Shown piece after piece: positions 24,732 to 33,948 of a stretch of DNA of 64,000 nucleotides. The stretch lies in the NCBI GenBank assembly GCA_021788095.1, contig JAJYLB010000003.1:1-64000 (forward strand). The letters are read 5' to 3'. The notes under the pieces were generated by a model, which saw nothing but the letters and a program-made list of their open reading frames with translations, had not been told where the DNA came from and did no database searches. A program made the translations under genes and the position numbers. The DNA is from Acidobacteriota bacterium. Its GTDB lineage: Bacteria > Acidobacteriota > Terriglobia > Acidiferrales > UBA7541. Numbering within the stretch: position 1 is the first letter of the stretch; each line of letters begins with the position of its first letter.

Positions 24732-24919
24732 GGCCTCCCTTTTTCTCCGAATCGCAGCGAACGGGTGATGGCAGGCGCGCGGTTGTGCCGCGCTGAAGAC
24801 CGCGGCGTTTAAACCTTCCGGCGTGGCTCGGTGGGAGCGGGCGAAGGGCGCGCGGGCAAGTCCCGAATCCCGAACGCTCGGGACGGGAGCCCGCGCCACT
24901 TGCGGCTTGCCGCGCTGGG

Positions 24920-26401
24920 CTACGCGCGCCACTCGCGCTCGATTACCTGGAGGCCGTGCCGCCAATCTTCGTTGAGTCCGATGCGGCACACGGGGATTTC
25001 GGAAGCGAGATAACGCAGGAGCAGCCCCGTCACCGAGTGGAACCGCAGGCACGGGGCCACCAGATACAGCAGCGGCGGAGCCGAGTCGAGCGTCTTGCCC
25101 TGGAAATAGCCGTACCGCTCGAAATCTCCCTGGCGGAGATGCCAGTTGACGCGCAGCCAGTAATCCACGGCTTGGAACACCAACTGCGGGTCCTCTTCCA
25201 CTTTCAACTCGACTACCGCCAGCCGCCCTTCCCGCGTCACCCCCAGCAGATCCAGCACGCCGCGGTCGCCCGCGGAAAATGCCGGCACCTGCGAATAGAT
25301 TTGGAGGGGATCGAGCCTCGGCTCGATTCGCGTCGGCTCCGCCAGCACCAACGTCTCGAGCCACCGCTCCCGTGCCGCGCGGAAGAGCTCATCGCGCGGG
25401 TCACCCCCAGCCTGCCGCCGGGCCGCCAAGTCACCCACCAACCGCTCCAACTCTCTCCCATTCTTTCCGGAAAGCAATTTGCGGCCGGTGCCGAGCCCGA
25501 ATCGCACCTCCCCGTTCGACCAGCGCGCGAATTCCAGCCCGCGGAACCGCCAGCCGACTTGCTTGGTTCCGGGAACAACGACGGCGTCGATGGCCTCCGG
25601 AGCCAGCCCCCGAATCCGCGCATCCATTTCCGCCGCCTCGCCGAGCAGCTGCTCGGCTTGGCGGCGCGGGGCCAGCCGCGAGGTGATGTTGCCCACGTCG
25701 GCCGGGTCCACGCGCCGGGCGAACGGCTCGTCTTCGGTCCATTGGTAGAGTTCCACGGCAACCCCGGAGCCGAGCGCGCTCATCCGGTGCGCGACGGTGC
25801 CGCACGATCCCACGGGCAGGATCAGCCGCAAGCCCGCAACGATGGGAGCCACGGCCCGCTCGCGAAGGTACTCGAGCCAGATCAGTCCGCAGGTCAGCGC
25901 CGCGTCGATTTGCGCAACGTCTTCCCCCGGAGCTGCTCCCACCACGGCCCACGCCTCCTGCCCGCGGCGCATCCAGCCGCGCGCGTAGGAGCCGGAAAGA
26001 GTGTGTTCGAGGTCGGGAGCGGTGATGATGGATTCGAGGGTTTCGTCGGGGAACTGGCGGGCCAGGACCTCTTTTATCCGCTCGGCGAAGCCCTCGCGAG
26101 CGCGCTGCTCCTTCGCTCGCGCGTAGCTCCGTCGGAAGATCTCGAGTCGCCCGGGCCGGTTCCGGCCAAATCGCTGGACTTCCAGGCGGAGGTGATCGGC
26201 GCCGGCCTCGACGACCCGAAGCACGCGCCGCGCCAGCGTGCTCTCGCCGGACCAGAGATGCAGGAGCGGCTTCGGTCCGCCTCGCAGTTCGTACTGCGCG
26301 TCTTCCAGGGCCGCGAGACGCCGGCCGTCCTCGCGAATTTCTACGTTCCCTCCCGCAAACACGCTTGCGAGGGCGTCTTCAAGTTCGTTCGAGGAATCCA
26401 C
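24920..26401 (-). CDS. Uncharacterised protein with C-terminal PD-(D/E)XK nuclease-like motif
   Basis: 493 residues. I do not recognise the N-terminal three quarters, which is rich in charged helices and lacks signal or membrane segments. Near the C terminus, GVLDLLGVTREGRLAVVELK contains Asp384 and Glu398-x-Lys400, followed by QAVDYW (Gln410). The D...ExK...Q pattern and the strand-turn-strand spacing match the PD-(D/E)XK superfamily, in particular NucS/RecB-like cores where the sequence reads D-LLG...ELK. A DNA- or RNA-cleaving role is inferred. No partner gene lies next to it, and it has its own transcription unit. Confidence 0.6.
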   Translation of the reverse strand: MDSSNELEDALASVFAGGNVEIREDGRRLAALEDAQYELRGGPKPLLHLWSGESTLARRVLRVVEAGADHLRLEVQRFGRNRPGRLEIFRRSYARAKEQRAREGFAERIKEVLARQFPDETLESIITAPDLEHTLSGSYARGWMRRGQEAWAVVGAAPGEDVAQIDAALTCGLIWLEYLRERAVAPIVAGLRLILPVGSCGTVAHRMSALGSGVAVELYQWTEDEPFARRVDPADVGNITSRLAPRRQAEQLLGEAAEMDARIRGLAPEAIDAVVVPGTKQVGWRFRGLEFARWSNGEVRFGLGTGRKLLSGKNGRELERLVGDLAARRQAGGDPRDELFRAARERWLETLVLAEPTRIEPRLDPLQIYSQVPAFSAGDRGVLDLLGVTREGRLAVVELKVEEDPQLVFQAVDYWLRVNWHLRQGDFERYGYFQGKTLDSAPPLLYLVAPCLRFHSVTGLLLRYLASEIPVCRIGLNEDWRHGLQVIEREWRA

Positions 26402-26483
26402 AAGAGACCTTACGAATCTGGAAGGTACTGCATAACCCGTTGGCTCCCTCTGCTGCGGAAACGTCCGGGACCCAAACCGCGTG

Positions 26484-26549
26484 CCTCAGGGGCTAAAGCC
26501 CCTGATTCTTGCCCGCGTTTACGGCACGGCTAAAGCCGTGCCCTACAAG
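26484..26549. repeat. REP-like double hairpin, GGCACGGCT type
   Basis: CAGGGGCTAAAGCCCC and GGCACGGCT/AGCCGTGCC, then CTACAAGG. It is almost identical to the element at 4647-4711. It is 80 bases upstream of the start of the PD-(D/E)XK-like gene. Confidence 0.75.
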
Positions 26550-26620
26550 GCCGGAGGCTAAGCAACAGCCTCTAGCCCGCTTTCTTCATGAAGAATGCGC
26601 TCGGCACCGCAAAATAAGCA

Positions 26621-26712
26621 GTCATTCTGAGCCCCGACGCAATTGGTCGGGGCGAAGAATCCCGACCGACTGTCGAGCGCACGGGATCCTTCGCTTCGCT
26701 CAGGATGACAGC
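26621..26712. repeat. Dispersed ATTCTGAGC...GGATGACA repeat
   Basis: CATTCTGAGCCCCGACG..., GGGGCGAAGAATCCC, then GATCCTTCGCTTCGCTCAGGATGACAG, split here for length. The first and last parts pair with each other only loosely. A shorter copy is at 14519-14583. This and the REP-like element explain most of the 362-base gap between 26402 and 26763. Confidence 0.65.
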
Positions 26713-26763
26713 GTTTAAGAGCGCCCCTATGTCTTGAGCATTAGTCTTCATGAATAAAGCACG

Positions 26764-27249
26764 CTAGTGCAACACCAAACCCGTCACCTGGATACCGGGG
26801 ACCTGCATGTCCCAGTCATCGGGGATGCCCTCGAAACCGAGCTGGAAGGCGCTGCGGCCGCCCGGCGCAACCGGAGCCGGTGGCGAGCCGAGCGCGGTCA
26901 GGGTGTCCCGCAGCACAACCTGATTGCGTACGTTCCGGAATTCCACCGTCACCTCGAGATTGGCGATGGTGCGGTTGCCTTGATTGACGACATCGCCCGA
27001 AAGATAGGTAACCACCTGGTTGAGCATGTTCGCAAACCGGCTCACCTTCAGGTGCTCGAATTTCACGTTCGCGGCATAGGCCAGCTCGGAGGCGCCGAAG
27101 GGCAACCGGGTTTCCGCCGGGCCTTTCCCCGCCGGCTGCCGTCCGAACCAGGCGAATAAACCCAGCAGCAGAACGACCACCGCCGCCGCGATCAACAGGA
27201 ATGGCCATAGCGGGCGCGGCTTCTCGGCGGGCGTGACTTGGAAATTCAC
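26764..27249 (-). CDS. DUF2393-like single-pass membrane protein
   Basis: GTG at 27249 follows GAGGAGGGG and gives 161 residues. One transmembrane helix (PLWPFLLIAAAVVVLLLGLF) near the N terminus anchors a C-terminal beta domain: GDVVNQGNRTIANLEVTVEF, RNVRNQVVLRDTLTALG, GRSAFQLGFEGIP, DWDMQVPGIQVTGL. The pattern matches FxLYD/DUF2393-like extracytoplasmic domains. The gene starts 10 bases after the phosphoesterase stop, so the two form an operon. Function unknown. Confidence 0.75.
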   Translation of the reverse strand: MNFQVTPAEKPRPLWPFLLIAAAVVVLLLGLFAWFGRQPAGKGPAETRLPFGASELAYAANVKFEHLKVSRFANMLNQVVTYLSGDVVNQGNRTIANLEVTVEFRNVRNQVVLRDTLTALGSPPAPVAPGGRSAFQLGFEGIPDDWDMQVPGIQVTGLVLH

Positions 27250-27259
27250 CGGCCCCTCC

Positions 27260-28006
27260 TCACCGCCCGAAGGCCAGACGCAGGGCGAGGGGCTCGGGCA
27301 AGCCTCGGTCGTCCATGCGCTTCTGGACCGCTTCGACGTCGTAGGCCACACGCCAGAATTCGACAGCCCTGCCTTCGGTGTCAATCAAGGCAAACGCCGC
27401 TCGCGGATCGCCGTCGCGCGGCTGGCCAATCGAGCCGGGATTAATCAGATAGCGCGCCTCGGGATCCAGCTCCATCCTCACTGGATGGCCGTCTGGGCCG
27501 ATCGCCGGCCGAAACGCCTCGACGCGGCCGTCCCGGAGCAGGAAGCCGCCCTGCACGTGGGTGTGGCCGAAGAAGGTGACCGGTGCCTTCGCCTCCCGCA
27601 GGTTCCTCGCCGCCCCATCGACCGTGAAGACGTATTCGTCCTCGTCGCCTGCCGCGCCATGCACGAAGACCATGTCGTCTTGGATCAGGGGACCGGCAGG
27701 CAGATCGTGCAGCCAGCGCAGATTCTCGCCTTCGAGCTGGTGGTGCGTCCATTCGAGCGCCGCGCGGGCGATGGGGTTGAAATCCTCGGCGTCCTCGATG
27801 CCCGCGCCGGCTTTGTCGTGGTTGCCCCGAATCGTTTGAATGCCCAGGCCCACTACTCGCTCGATCACTTCGTTCGGATCGGGCCCGTAGCCCACCACGT
27901 CGCCGAGGCAAACGGCGCGGTCCCAGCGGCCTGCCGCCGCGGCCAGCGCCGTCTCGAGGGCCGTCAGGTTGGCATGAATATCACTTAACAGCAGGCATCG
28001 CGGCAT
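27260..28006 (-). CDS. Calcineurin-like metallophosphoesterase
   Basis: 248 residues with all metal-binding motifs of the family: LLSDIHAN (Asp9, His11), CLGDVVGYGP, RGNHDKA, VHGA and FGHTHVQGG. The GDVVGYGPDPNEV segment is typical of YfcE/YmdB-unrelated small diesterase-like proteins often annotated as phosphodiesterases or protein phosphatases. The substrate is unknown. It is the first gene of a two-gene operon with the DUF2393-like gene, with queA 48 bases upstream of it and on the same strand; all three may be cotranscribed. Confidence 0.9.
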   Translation of the reverse strand: MPRCLLLSDIHANLTALETALAAAAGRWDRAVCLGDVVGYGPDPNEVIERVVGLGIQTIRGNHDKAGAGIEDAEDFNPIARAALEWTHHQLEGENLRWLHDLPAGPLIQDDMVFVHGAAGDEDEYVFTVDGAARNLREAKAPVTFFGHTHVQGGFLLRDGRVEAFRPAIGPDGHPVRMELDPEARYLINPGSIGQPRDGDPRAAFALIDTEGRAVEFWRVAYDVEAVQKRMDDRGLPEPLALRLAFGR

Positions 28007-28054
28007 CGGGCGCCTCCCGGGTGGCCCATTATAAGCAACCTCCGCCTCCAGCCC

Positions 28055-29164
28055 TCAGCGAATCCACATGCAGTCGCCGTAGCTGTAAAAACGATACTGG
28101 GACCGGGTGGCGTGGCGATAGGCTTCGAGCAGCCATTCCCGGCCTGCAAACGCCGCGACGAGCACGAGCAGGCTCGATCGGGGAAGATGAAAATTGGTGA
28201 GCAACTGATCGACTACGCGAAAGTGATGGCCGGGGTAGATGTACAGTTCCGCCTCGGCTCGGCCCGCGCGCAACACTTCCGTTTCGGCGCCGCGCCCTTC
28301 CTCTCCTGACCGAGCCGCGCCTTTCAGCGCGGCATCCTCGAGCGCGCGCACCACCGTCGTACCGACTGCCAGAATTGGCCGGCCCGCTTGGCGCGCACGC
28401 CGCACCGCCGCTGCCGTCGCTTCCGGGATTTCGTAGCTCTCGCGGTGGATTCGGTGGTTTTCCACCTGTTCGGCGTGTATCGGCTGAAAGGTTCCCAAAC
28501 CGATTTCGAGCGTCAACTCGGCCAGCTCGACTCCGCGCTCGCGCAGACGCTCGACCAGTCGGGGAGTGAAGTGGAGGCCGGCGGTGGGCGCAGCCGCCGC
28601 GGCCCCCACTCGAGCGAAAATGGTTTGGTAGCGTTCGCGGTCCGCCGGTTGATCCGCGCGGCGGAGGTAGGGAGGGAGGGGAACATGCCCGCGGCGCTCG
28701 ATTGCCCGGGCGACGCCCCCCTTCGAGGAAAAGCGCAGCTCTCGCAATCCGTAGGCGCCCCGGCTCACAACTTCAGCTTCCAGGTCCTCCCCGAAACGTA
28801 TGCGCTCCCCCACCCGCACTTTCCGCCCCGGCCGCACCAGCGCTTCCCACCGGTCCGCGTCGAGCCGGCGCAGGAGCAGGGCTTCGATGGGGGATTTCAG
28901 ATACTCCCGGCGGCTCTCGCGGCCCGCGGACTCGGCCTTCACTCCTTCTCGCAGCCCCAGCAGCCGCGCCGGAATCACTCGTACGTTGTTCACCACCACC
29001 AACTCGTCGCCCCGCAGCCGGTCGGGCAGTTCGAGAAACCGGGCGTCTTCCCAGCACCGCCCCTCGCGGTCCAAAATCAGCATGAGCGAATCGTCCCGCT
29101 GGGCCAGCGGGACGTTGGCGATGCGCCCGGGGGGAAGTTCGTAATCGAAATCCTCGATGCGCAG
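28055..29164 (-). CDS. queA: S-adenosylmethionine:tRNA ribosyltransferase-isomerase; apparent CTG start
   Basis: QueA makes epoxyqueuosine at tRNA wobble position 34. The first ATG (29083) would remove the conserved N terminus. The frame upstream of it encodes RIEDFDYELPPGRIANVPLA, the normal QueA start. In that frame a TGA lies at 29170-29168, and no ATG, GTG or TTG follows before the conserved motif. The codon TTT and then CTG (29164-29162) come next, with AAAGGGG six bases upstream of the CTG, so CTG is chosen (369 residues). Other motifs fit: APTAGLHFT, ELTLEIGLGTFQP, HRESYEIP and NFHLPRSSLLVLVAAF. tgt is not in the window. Confidence 0.9.
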   Translation of the reverse strand: MRIEDFDYELPPGRIANVPLAQRDDSLMLILDREGRCWEDARFLELPDRLRGDELVVVNNVRVIPARLLGLREGVKAESAGRESRREYLKSPIEALLLRRLDADRWEALVRPGRKVRVGERIRFGEDLEAEVVSRGAYGLRELRFSSKGGVARAIERRGHVPLPPYLRRADQPADRERYQTIFARVGAAAAAPTAGLHFTPRLVERLRERGVELAELTLEIGLGTFQPIHAEQVENHRIHRESYEIPEATAAAVRRARQAGRPILAVGTTVVRALEDAALKGAARSGEEGRGAETEVLRAGRAEAELYIYPGHHFRVVDQLLTNFHLPRSSLLVLVAAFAGREWLLEAYRHATRSQYRFYSYGDCMWIR

Positions 29165-29303
29165 AAATCACCCCTTTACTTCGTCGCTATTGGCAGGAGC
29201 CGGTATTTATGCTATGCCAAGCGAGGCTCCGGAGCGCCGCCGAACCGATCAGCAGACTCCGTCATTCTACCGATTGCATGACCTCAAATCGCGGAGGCTT
29301 CCC

Positions 29304-30467
29304 GTGGCCGAGCCCGAGGTTGTCATCCAGCAGCATGGCGCTGGCCGCCTGCTCGCTGGCCATCAGTGGGTCTATCGCAGCGACCTGCGCAGTTCCACCG
29401 CCCAAGCCGGAGATGTGGTTCGCGTCCTCGACGAGCGCAGACGTTTCCTCGGCCGGGCTTTCTACAGCGACAGGTCGGAGATCTGCTTGCGGGTGTTTAC
29501 GCGCGAGGACGTGCCCGTCGACCGCGCGTTCCTGGCCGATCGCATCGCGCGCGCCGCGCGCTTGCGCCGGCCGATGACGGAAGGCGCGGGCGCGTACCGG
29601 CTCTTCTACGCCGAATCCGACCTGATTCCTTCCCTGATCGTCGATCGCTACGGCGACTACCTCGCTATCCAGACGCTCAGCCAGGCAACCGAGCGGCTCA
29701 AGCCGGAACTCCTCGAAATCCTCGTCGAGCAGTTCGCCCCGCGCGGCATTCTCGAACGCAACGATCCCAAGGTGCGCTTGCTCGAAGGCCTCGAGCAGAA
29801 AGTCTCGCTGCTCTACGGCGAGGTGCCGGCGGAAGTGATCGTGTGCGAGAACGGCCTCCGCCTCGCCTACGATCTCTACCACGGCCAGAAGACCGGCGGC
29901 TTCCTCGACCAGCGCCAGAACCGCGCGGCGGCCGCCCGCTACGCCCACGGCGAAGTGCTCGATTGCTTCGCCGGTACCGGCCCCTTCTCGCTCAGCGTCA
30001 GCCCGCGCGCCGAACACGTCGAGGCGGTCGATCTCTCCGGCGCGGCCTTGGCCGGCGCGCGCCACAATATCGAGCTGAATGGCGCCCAGAACATCTCCCT
30101 GCTCGAGGCCAACAGCTTCGACCTGCTTCGGCAATATGACGATGCGGGCCGGCAGTTCGATACCATCATCCTCGATCCCCCGGCCTTTGCGAAGAATAAG
30201 CGCAACATCTCGGCCGCCTGCCGGGGCTATCGCGAGATCAACCTGCGCAGCCTGCGCCTGCTGCGGCCGGAGGGTGTGCTCGTTACCTGCTCCTGCTCTC
30301 ACCATATTTCCGAGGCGATGTTTGCCCAGATCGTGGCGGAGGCGGCGCTGGATGCGCGGCGGCAGGCGGTGGTATTGGAGCGGCGGACGCAGGCGAGCGA
30401 CCATCCGATAGTGCTTACGATGCCAGAGACGTACTACTTGAAATGCTTTATTATCAGCGTATTATGA
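29304..30467 (+). CDS. RlmI-type class I SAM-dependent rRNA methyltransferase
   Basis: GTG at 29304, six bases after GCGGAGG, gives 387 residues. An N-terminal PUA domain (VVIQQHGAGRLLAGHQWVYR) is followed by an EEHEAM-like linker region and a Rossmann methyltransferase with VLDCFAGTGPFSL (motif I), VEAVDLSGAALAGARHNIE, and LDPPAFAKNKR (the catalytic motif IV). This set matches RlmI, which makes m5C in 23S rRNA; RlmK/L-like or other targets are possible. Catalytic cysteines occur in VTCSCSHH. It is divergent from queA, with a 139-base gap. Confidence 0.9.
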   Translation: MAEPEVVIQQHGAGRLLAGHQWVYRSDLRSSTAQAGDVVRVLDERRRFLGRAFYSDRSEICLRVFTREDVPVDRAFLADRIARAARLRRPMTEGAGAYRLFYAESDLIPSLIVDRYGDYLAIQTLSQATERLKPELLEILVEQFAPRGILERNDPKVRLLEGLEQKVSLLYGEVPAEVIVCENGLRLAYDLYHGQKTGGFLDQRQNRAAAARYAHGEVLDCFAGTGPFSLSVSPRAEHVEAVDLSGAALAGARHNIELNGAQNISLLEANSFDLLRQYDDAGRQFDTIILDPPAFAKNKRNISAACRGYREINLRSLRLLRPEGVLVTCSCSHHISEAMFAQIVAEAALDARRQAVVLERRTQASDHPIVLTMPETYYLKCFIISVL

Positions 30468-30483
30468 TGACATCAACATAAAC

Positions 30484-30512
30484 TTGACAACAATGCGCTA
30501 ATGTTATATAGT
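30484..30512 (+). promoter_or_regulatory. Promoter of the hsp20-clpB operon
   Basis: TTGACA (30484-30489), a 17-base spacer and TATAGT (30507-30512) stand in an unusually AT-rich stretch 31 bases upstream of the hsp20 start. AGGAGG follows at 30531-30536. I saw no CIRCE or HAIR operator, and the -10 does not look like a sigma-32 site. Confidence 0.75.
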
Positions 30513-30543
30513 TATGGCGAACTAACAATCAGGAGGTTCGCCT

Positions 30544-31005
30544 ATGACTTCCACACCTACCCTTTCTCGCTGGGATCCTTTCCGCGAGCTGTCCAAGGTT
30601 CAGGACCAAGTTAACCGCTTCTTCGAGGACAGCTTCCTTCACCGGGCCGGGGACGGCTCTTTGAGCACCTGGGCGCCGGAGGTCGACATTCACGAGACAC
30701 CGGATGCCCTCGTCCTCGAGGCCGATCTGGCCGGCATCGATGAGAAGGATCTCGACATCCGAGTGGAAAACAACCTGCTCACCATTCGTGGCGAGCGCAA
30801 ATTCGAAAAGAAGGTCGACGAAGCGAGCTACCTGCGCGTCGAGCGCAGCTACGGCTCGTTTACCCGTAGCTTCTCGCTCCCGCACACCATCAACACCGAC
30901 CACATCCAGGCCGAATATCGCCATGGGGTGCTCACGGTCCGGTTGCCCAAGCGCGAGGAGGCTAAACCGAAGCAAGTCAAAATCGACGTCAAATCATCCC
31001 CATAA
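30544..31005 (+). CDS. Small heat shock protein (Hsp20/alpha-crystallin)
   Basis: 153 residues. The alpha-crystallin domain (about 45-145) shows VDIHETPDALVLEADLAGID, ENNLLTIRGERKFE, SYGSFTRSFSLPHTI and HGVLTVRLPKRE. The N terminus has WDPFREL, common in class A sHsps. The C-terminal IxI/V motif is present as KIDV. It holds unfolded proteins for refolding by ClpB/DnaK. The ribosome-binding site is AGGAGG. clpB follows 93 bases downstream on the same strand, so a stress operon is likely. Confidence 0.95.
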   Translation: MTSTPTLSRWDPFRELSKVQDQVNRFFEDSFLHRAGDGSLSTWAPEVDIHETPDALVLEADLAGIDEKDLDIRVENNLLTIRGERKFEKKVDEASYLRVERSYGSFTRSFSLPHTINTDHIQAEYRHGVLTVRLPKREEAKPKQVKIDVKSSP

Positions 31006-31098
31006 CGGGACGGCCGGAACGCCGGCCCGCCGGGCCAGCCCGGAAGTTTGCGGTAGCCGGCCCGGCTCAAGTTTTGAGAAAGAGAAACGGGGGGAAGC

Positions 31099-33714
31099 AT
31101 GCTCCGCATGGACAAACTGACCGTCAAGGCGCAGGAGGCGCTTGGCCGCGCGCAGGAAATCGCCGCGGAGCGCAACCAGCAACAGGTCGAGCCGCTGCAC
31201 CTGCTGGCCGCCTTGCTGGCGCAGGAGGAAGGGGTTGTCCCTCCCGTGCTCGCCAAGCTCGGGGTCCGGCCCGAAGGGGTTGCCGCCGAGGTCGAGCGCC
31301 AACTCGAGCGCCTGCCGAAGGTGAGCGGGGTGGCCCAGCAGTATCTGGGCCCCGCGGGCGAGGAGGTCCTAAAGAAAGCGTTTGACGAAGCCGCGGCCTT
31401 TCGCGATGAGTTCGTTTCCACCGAGCACCTGCTGCTCGCGATGGCCGGCCAGACGCGCGATCCCGCCGGCCAGATCCTGACGCGGCTGGGGGCTTCCCGC
31501 GAGGCGGTGCTTCAAGCGCTCGCTTCGATCCGCGGCAGCCATCGCGTCACCAGCCAGACGCCGGAATCCACTTACCGCGCGCTCGAGCAGTACGGCCGCA
31601 ACCTCACCGACCAAGCCAGGCGGGGGAAGCTCGATCCGGTAATCGGCCGCGACGAAGAGATCCGCCGCGTGATGCAGATCCTCGCCCGCCGCACCAAGAA
31701 CAATCCCGTTCTGATCGGCGAGCCGGGCGTCGGCAAGACCGCCATCGTGGAGGGGCTGGCGCAGCGCATCGTGGCGGGCGACGTTCCCGAAATTCTGAAG
31801 CCCAAGGAGATCGTTCAGCTCGACCTGGCCGCGCTGGTGGCGGGCACGAAGTACCGGGGCGAATTCGAAGACCGGCTCAAGGCCGTTTTGAAGGAGATCA
31901 CCGAGTCGGAGGGCCGGCTGATCCTCTTCATCGACGAGTTGCACACGCTGGTGGGGGCCGGGGCGGCGGAAGGGGCGATCGACGCTTCGAACATGCTCAA
32001 ACCCGCCCTCGCCCGCGGCGAGCTGCGCGCGATCGGCGCCACCACGCTCAATGAATATCGCAAGTACATCGAAAAGGACCCCGCGCTCGAGCGCCGGTTC
32101 CAACCGGTGCTGGTCGCCGAGCCTTCGGTGGAAGACGCGATCGCGATCCTGCGGGGGCTCCGCGAGCGGTACGAGGTGCATCACGGCGTGCGCATCAAGG
32201 ATGCGGCGCTGGTGGCTGCCGCCACGCTCTCCCAGCGCTACATCGCCGATCGCTTCCTCCCCGACAAGGCGGTCGACCTCGTCGACGAAGCCGCCGCCGG
32301 ACTCCGCATGGCCATCGATTCCATGCCGGTGGAAATCGACGAAATCGAGCGGCGAATCCTGCAACTCGAGATCGAGCGGCAGGCGCTGCTCAAGGAGTCC
32401 GACGCCCACTCCCGCGAGCGGCTGGGCCAGATCGATGCCCAACTCGCGGATCTGCGCGAGCGCTCGAGCGCCCTCAAGGCGCAGTGGGAGACGGAAAAGA
32501 AGGCGGTGGGCGACTTGCGCCGGCTCAAGGAACAGATCGAGCAGCTCAAGGCCGAGGAGCAGCGCCAGGAGCGGCTGGGAGAGCTGGCCCGCGTCGCGGA
32601 GATCCGTTACGGCAAGTTGGCGCAGGCCGAGCGCGAACTCAGGCAGGCGCAGGACCGCCTGGCCGAATTGCAGAAAGTCCGGCGCATGCTCAAGGAAGAG
32701 GTGGACGAGGAGGACATCGCCCGGGTGGTGAGCAAGTGGACCGGCATACCGGTCGGGCGCTTGCTGGAAGGCGAAGTCGAGAAGCTGGTCCACATGGAGG
32801 AGCGGCTGCGCCGGCGCGTCGTGGGCCAGGAAGACGCCCTCGCCCGCGTTTCGAGCGCTTTGCGCCGCAGCCGCGCCGGCCTCTCCGATCCCCAGCGCCC
32901 CATCGGCTCGTTCATTTTCCTCGGGCCCACGGGCGTCGGAAAAACCGAGCTGGCGCGCGCCCTCGCCGAGTTTCTGTTCGATGACGAGCGCGCCATGATC
33001 CGCTTCGACATGTCCGAGTACATGGAAAAGCATTCGGTGGCGCGGCTGATCGGAGCGCCGCCGGGCTACGTCGGCTACGAGGAGGGCGGTCAGCTCACCG
33101 AGCAGGTGCGCCGCCGGCCTTACGCCGTGGTCCTGTTCGACGAAATCGAGAAGGCGCATCCGGACGTCTTCAACATCCTGCTCCAGATTCTCGAGGATGG
33201 CCGGCTGACCGACGGCAAGGGCCGCGCAGTCAACTTCCATCATGCCGTCCTCATCCTGACCAGCAACGTCGGCTCGGCCGCCATCGGCGAGTGGGCCGGG
33301 CGCGACCCCGAGCGGGCCCGCGACCTTGCCCTCGAAGCGCTGCGCGCCACGTTCCGGCCCGAGTTCCTGAACCGTATCGACGACGTCGTGCTGTTCGATC
33401 CGCTGGGCCGGGAGCAGCTCGACCAGATCGTGGACCTGCAGATCGAGCGGCTGGCCCGCCGCCTCGCCGAGCGAGACATCGCCATCGAACTCGAGCCGGC
33501 GGCGCGCGAGCGGCTGGTGCGCGAAGGCTACGATCCTGCTTTCGGCGCGCGGCCGTTGCGGCGGGCGATTCAGCGGCTCGTGCTCGATCCGCTGGCCACC
33601 GAGGTGCTCGAAGGCCGCGTGCTGCCTGGCGAGCGCGTCCGGGTGAGCCTGGACGCGCCGAGCGGCCGGATGCGATTCGAGCGGGCGGAGGGGCGCAAGA
33701 CCAGTGCGGCTTGA
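31099..33714 (+). CDS. clpB: ATP-dependent chaperone ClpB
   Basis: 871 residues, the normal length for ClpB. The N domain is followed by AAA1 with Walker A GEPGVGKT (207-214) and RRFQPV arginine-finger region. The coiled-coil middle domain (about 400-530) separates it from AAA2, with Walker A GPTGVGKT (about 610-617) and [20 protein letters not shown]. The M-domain distinguishes it from ClpA/ClpC. ClpB disaggregates proteins in the cytosol with DnaK. It starts after GGGGGAAG. It follows hsp20 on the same strand. Confidence 0.97.
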   Translation: MLRMDKLTVKAQEALGRAQEIAAERNQQQVEPLHLLAALLAQEEGVVPPVLAKLGVRPEGVAAEVERQLERLPKVSGVAQQYLGPAGEEVLKKAFDEAAAFRDEFVSTEHLLLAMAGQTRDPAGQILTRLGASREAVLQALASIRGSHRVTSQTPESTYRALEQYGRNLTDQARRGKLDPVIGRDEEIRRVMQILARRTKNNPVLIGEPGVGKTAIVEGLAQRIVAGDVPEILKPKEIVQLDLAALVAGTKYRGEFEDRLKAVLKEITESEGRLILFIDELHTLVGAGAAEGAIDASNMLKPALARGELRAIGATTLNEYRKYIEKDPALERRFQPVLVAEPSVEDAIAILRGLRERYEVHHGVRIKDAALVAAATLSQRYIADRFLPDKAVDLVDEAAAGLRMAIDSMPVEIDEIERRILQLEIERQALLKESDAHSRERLGQIDAQLADLRERSSALKAQWETEKKAVGDLRRLKEQIEQLKAEEQRQERLGELARVAEIRYGKLAQAERELRQAQDRLAELQKVRRMLKEEVDEEDIARVVSKWTGIPVGRLLEGEVEKLVHMEERLRRRVVGQEDALARVSSALRRSRAGLSDPQRPIGSFIFLGPTGVGKTELARALAEFLFDDERAMIRFDMSEYMEKHSVARLIGAPPGYVGYEEGGQLTEQVRRRPYAVVLFDEIEKAHPDVFNILLQILEDGRLTDGKGRAVNFHHAVLILTSNVGSAAIGEWAGRDPERARDLALEALRATFRPEFLNRIDDVVLFDPLGREQLDQIVDLQIERLARRLAERDIAIELEPAARERLVREGYDPAFGARPLRRAIQRLVLDPLATEVLEGRVLPGERVRVSLDAPSGRMRFERAEGRKTSAA

Positions 33715-33761
33715 CCCGGGAGTGGCGGGGTCGAAAGTCGCGATCGCGCCAGGGCAAAGGC

Positions 33762-33782
33762 GGGCGACCACAAGGGTCGCCC
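33762..33782. repeat. GGGCGACC/GGTCGCCC inverted repeat
   Basis: An 8-base stem with a 5-base loop is followed by CCTACGAACC. It is related to the GGGCAGGC/GCCTGCCC element at 3303-3323. It lies 48 bases after clpB and lacks a T-tract, so it is not a classic terminator. Confidence 0.6.
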
Positions 33783-33887
33783 CTACGAACCGTCCTTCCC
33801 GGTGTGGCCGCCCGGGAGGCAGGCAAGTCGGCCCCGCTCCTGGGCCGGCGATGGCCAGACGTGGACATTACCGGCCAGGGGGAAGAT

Positions 33888-33917
33888 TTGACCCTGCCTC
33901 CGGGCCGCGCCTAGACT
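33888..33917 (+). promoter_or_regulatory. Candidate promoter of htpX
   Basis: TTGACC (33888-33893), an 18-base spacer and TAGACT (33912-33917) lie 31 bases upstream of the htpX start. The -10 matches 4 of 6 consensus positions. Confidence 0.5.
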
Positions 33918-33948
33918 AAACTGGAACGGGTTCTAAACGAGGACAATC

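Larger units (their letters stand above)
24342..24919. other. 578-base gap; holds a possible small RNA gene
   Basis: No credible protein gene is seen. Bases 24342-24550 show nothing recognisable. Bases 24560-24731 hold paired arms and a strong terminator, listed separately. Bases 24732-24919 contain a degenerate inverted CCCGAATCCCGAACGCTCGG stretch related to the repeat at 23260, close to the end of the nuclease-like gene. Confidence 0.5.

Noticed and set aside
31369..33771. Minus-strand open frame of 800 codons opposite clpB
   Set aside because: clpB is unmistakable on the plus strand. The antisense frame has no domain and results from high GC at third positions. The same holds for 49416-51773, 35814-38114 and 58017-60611.
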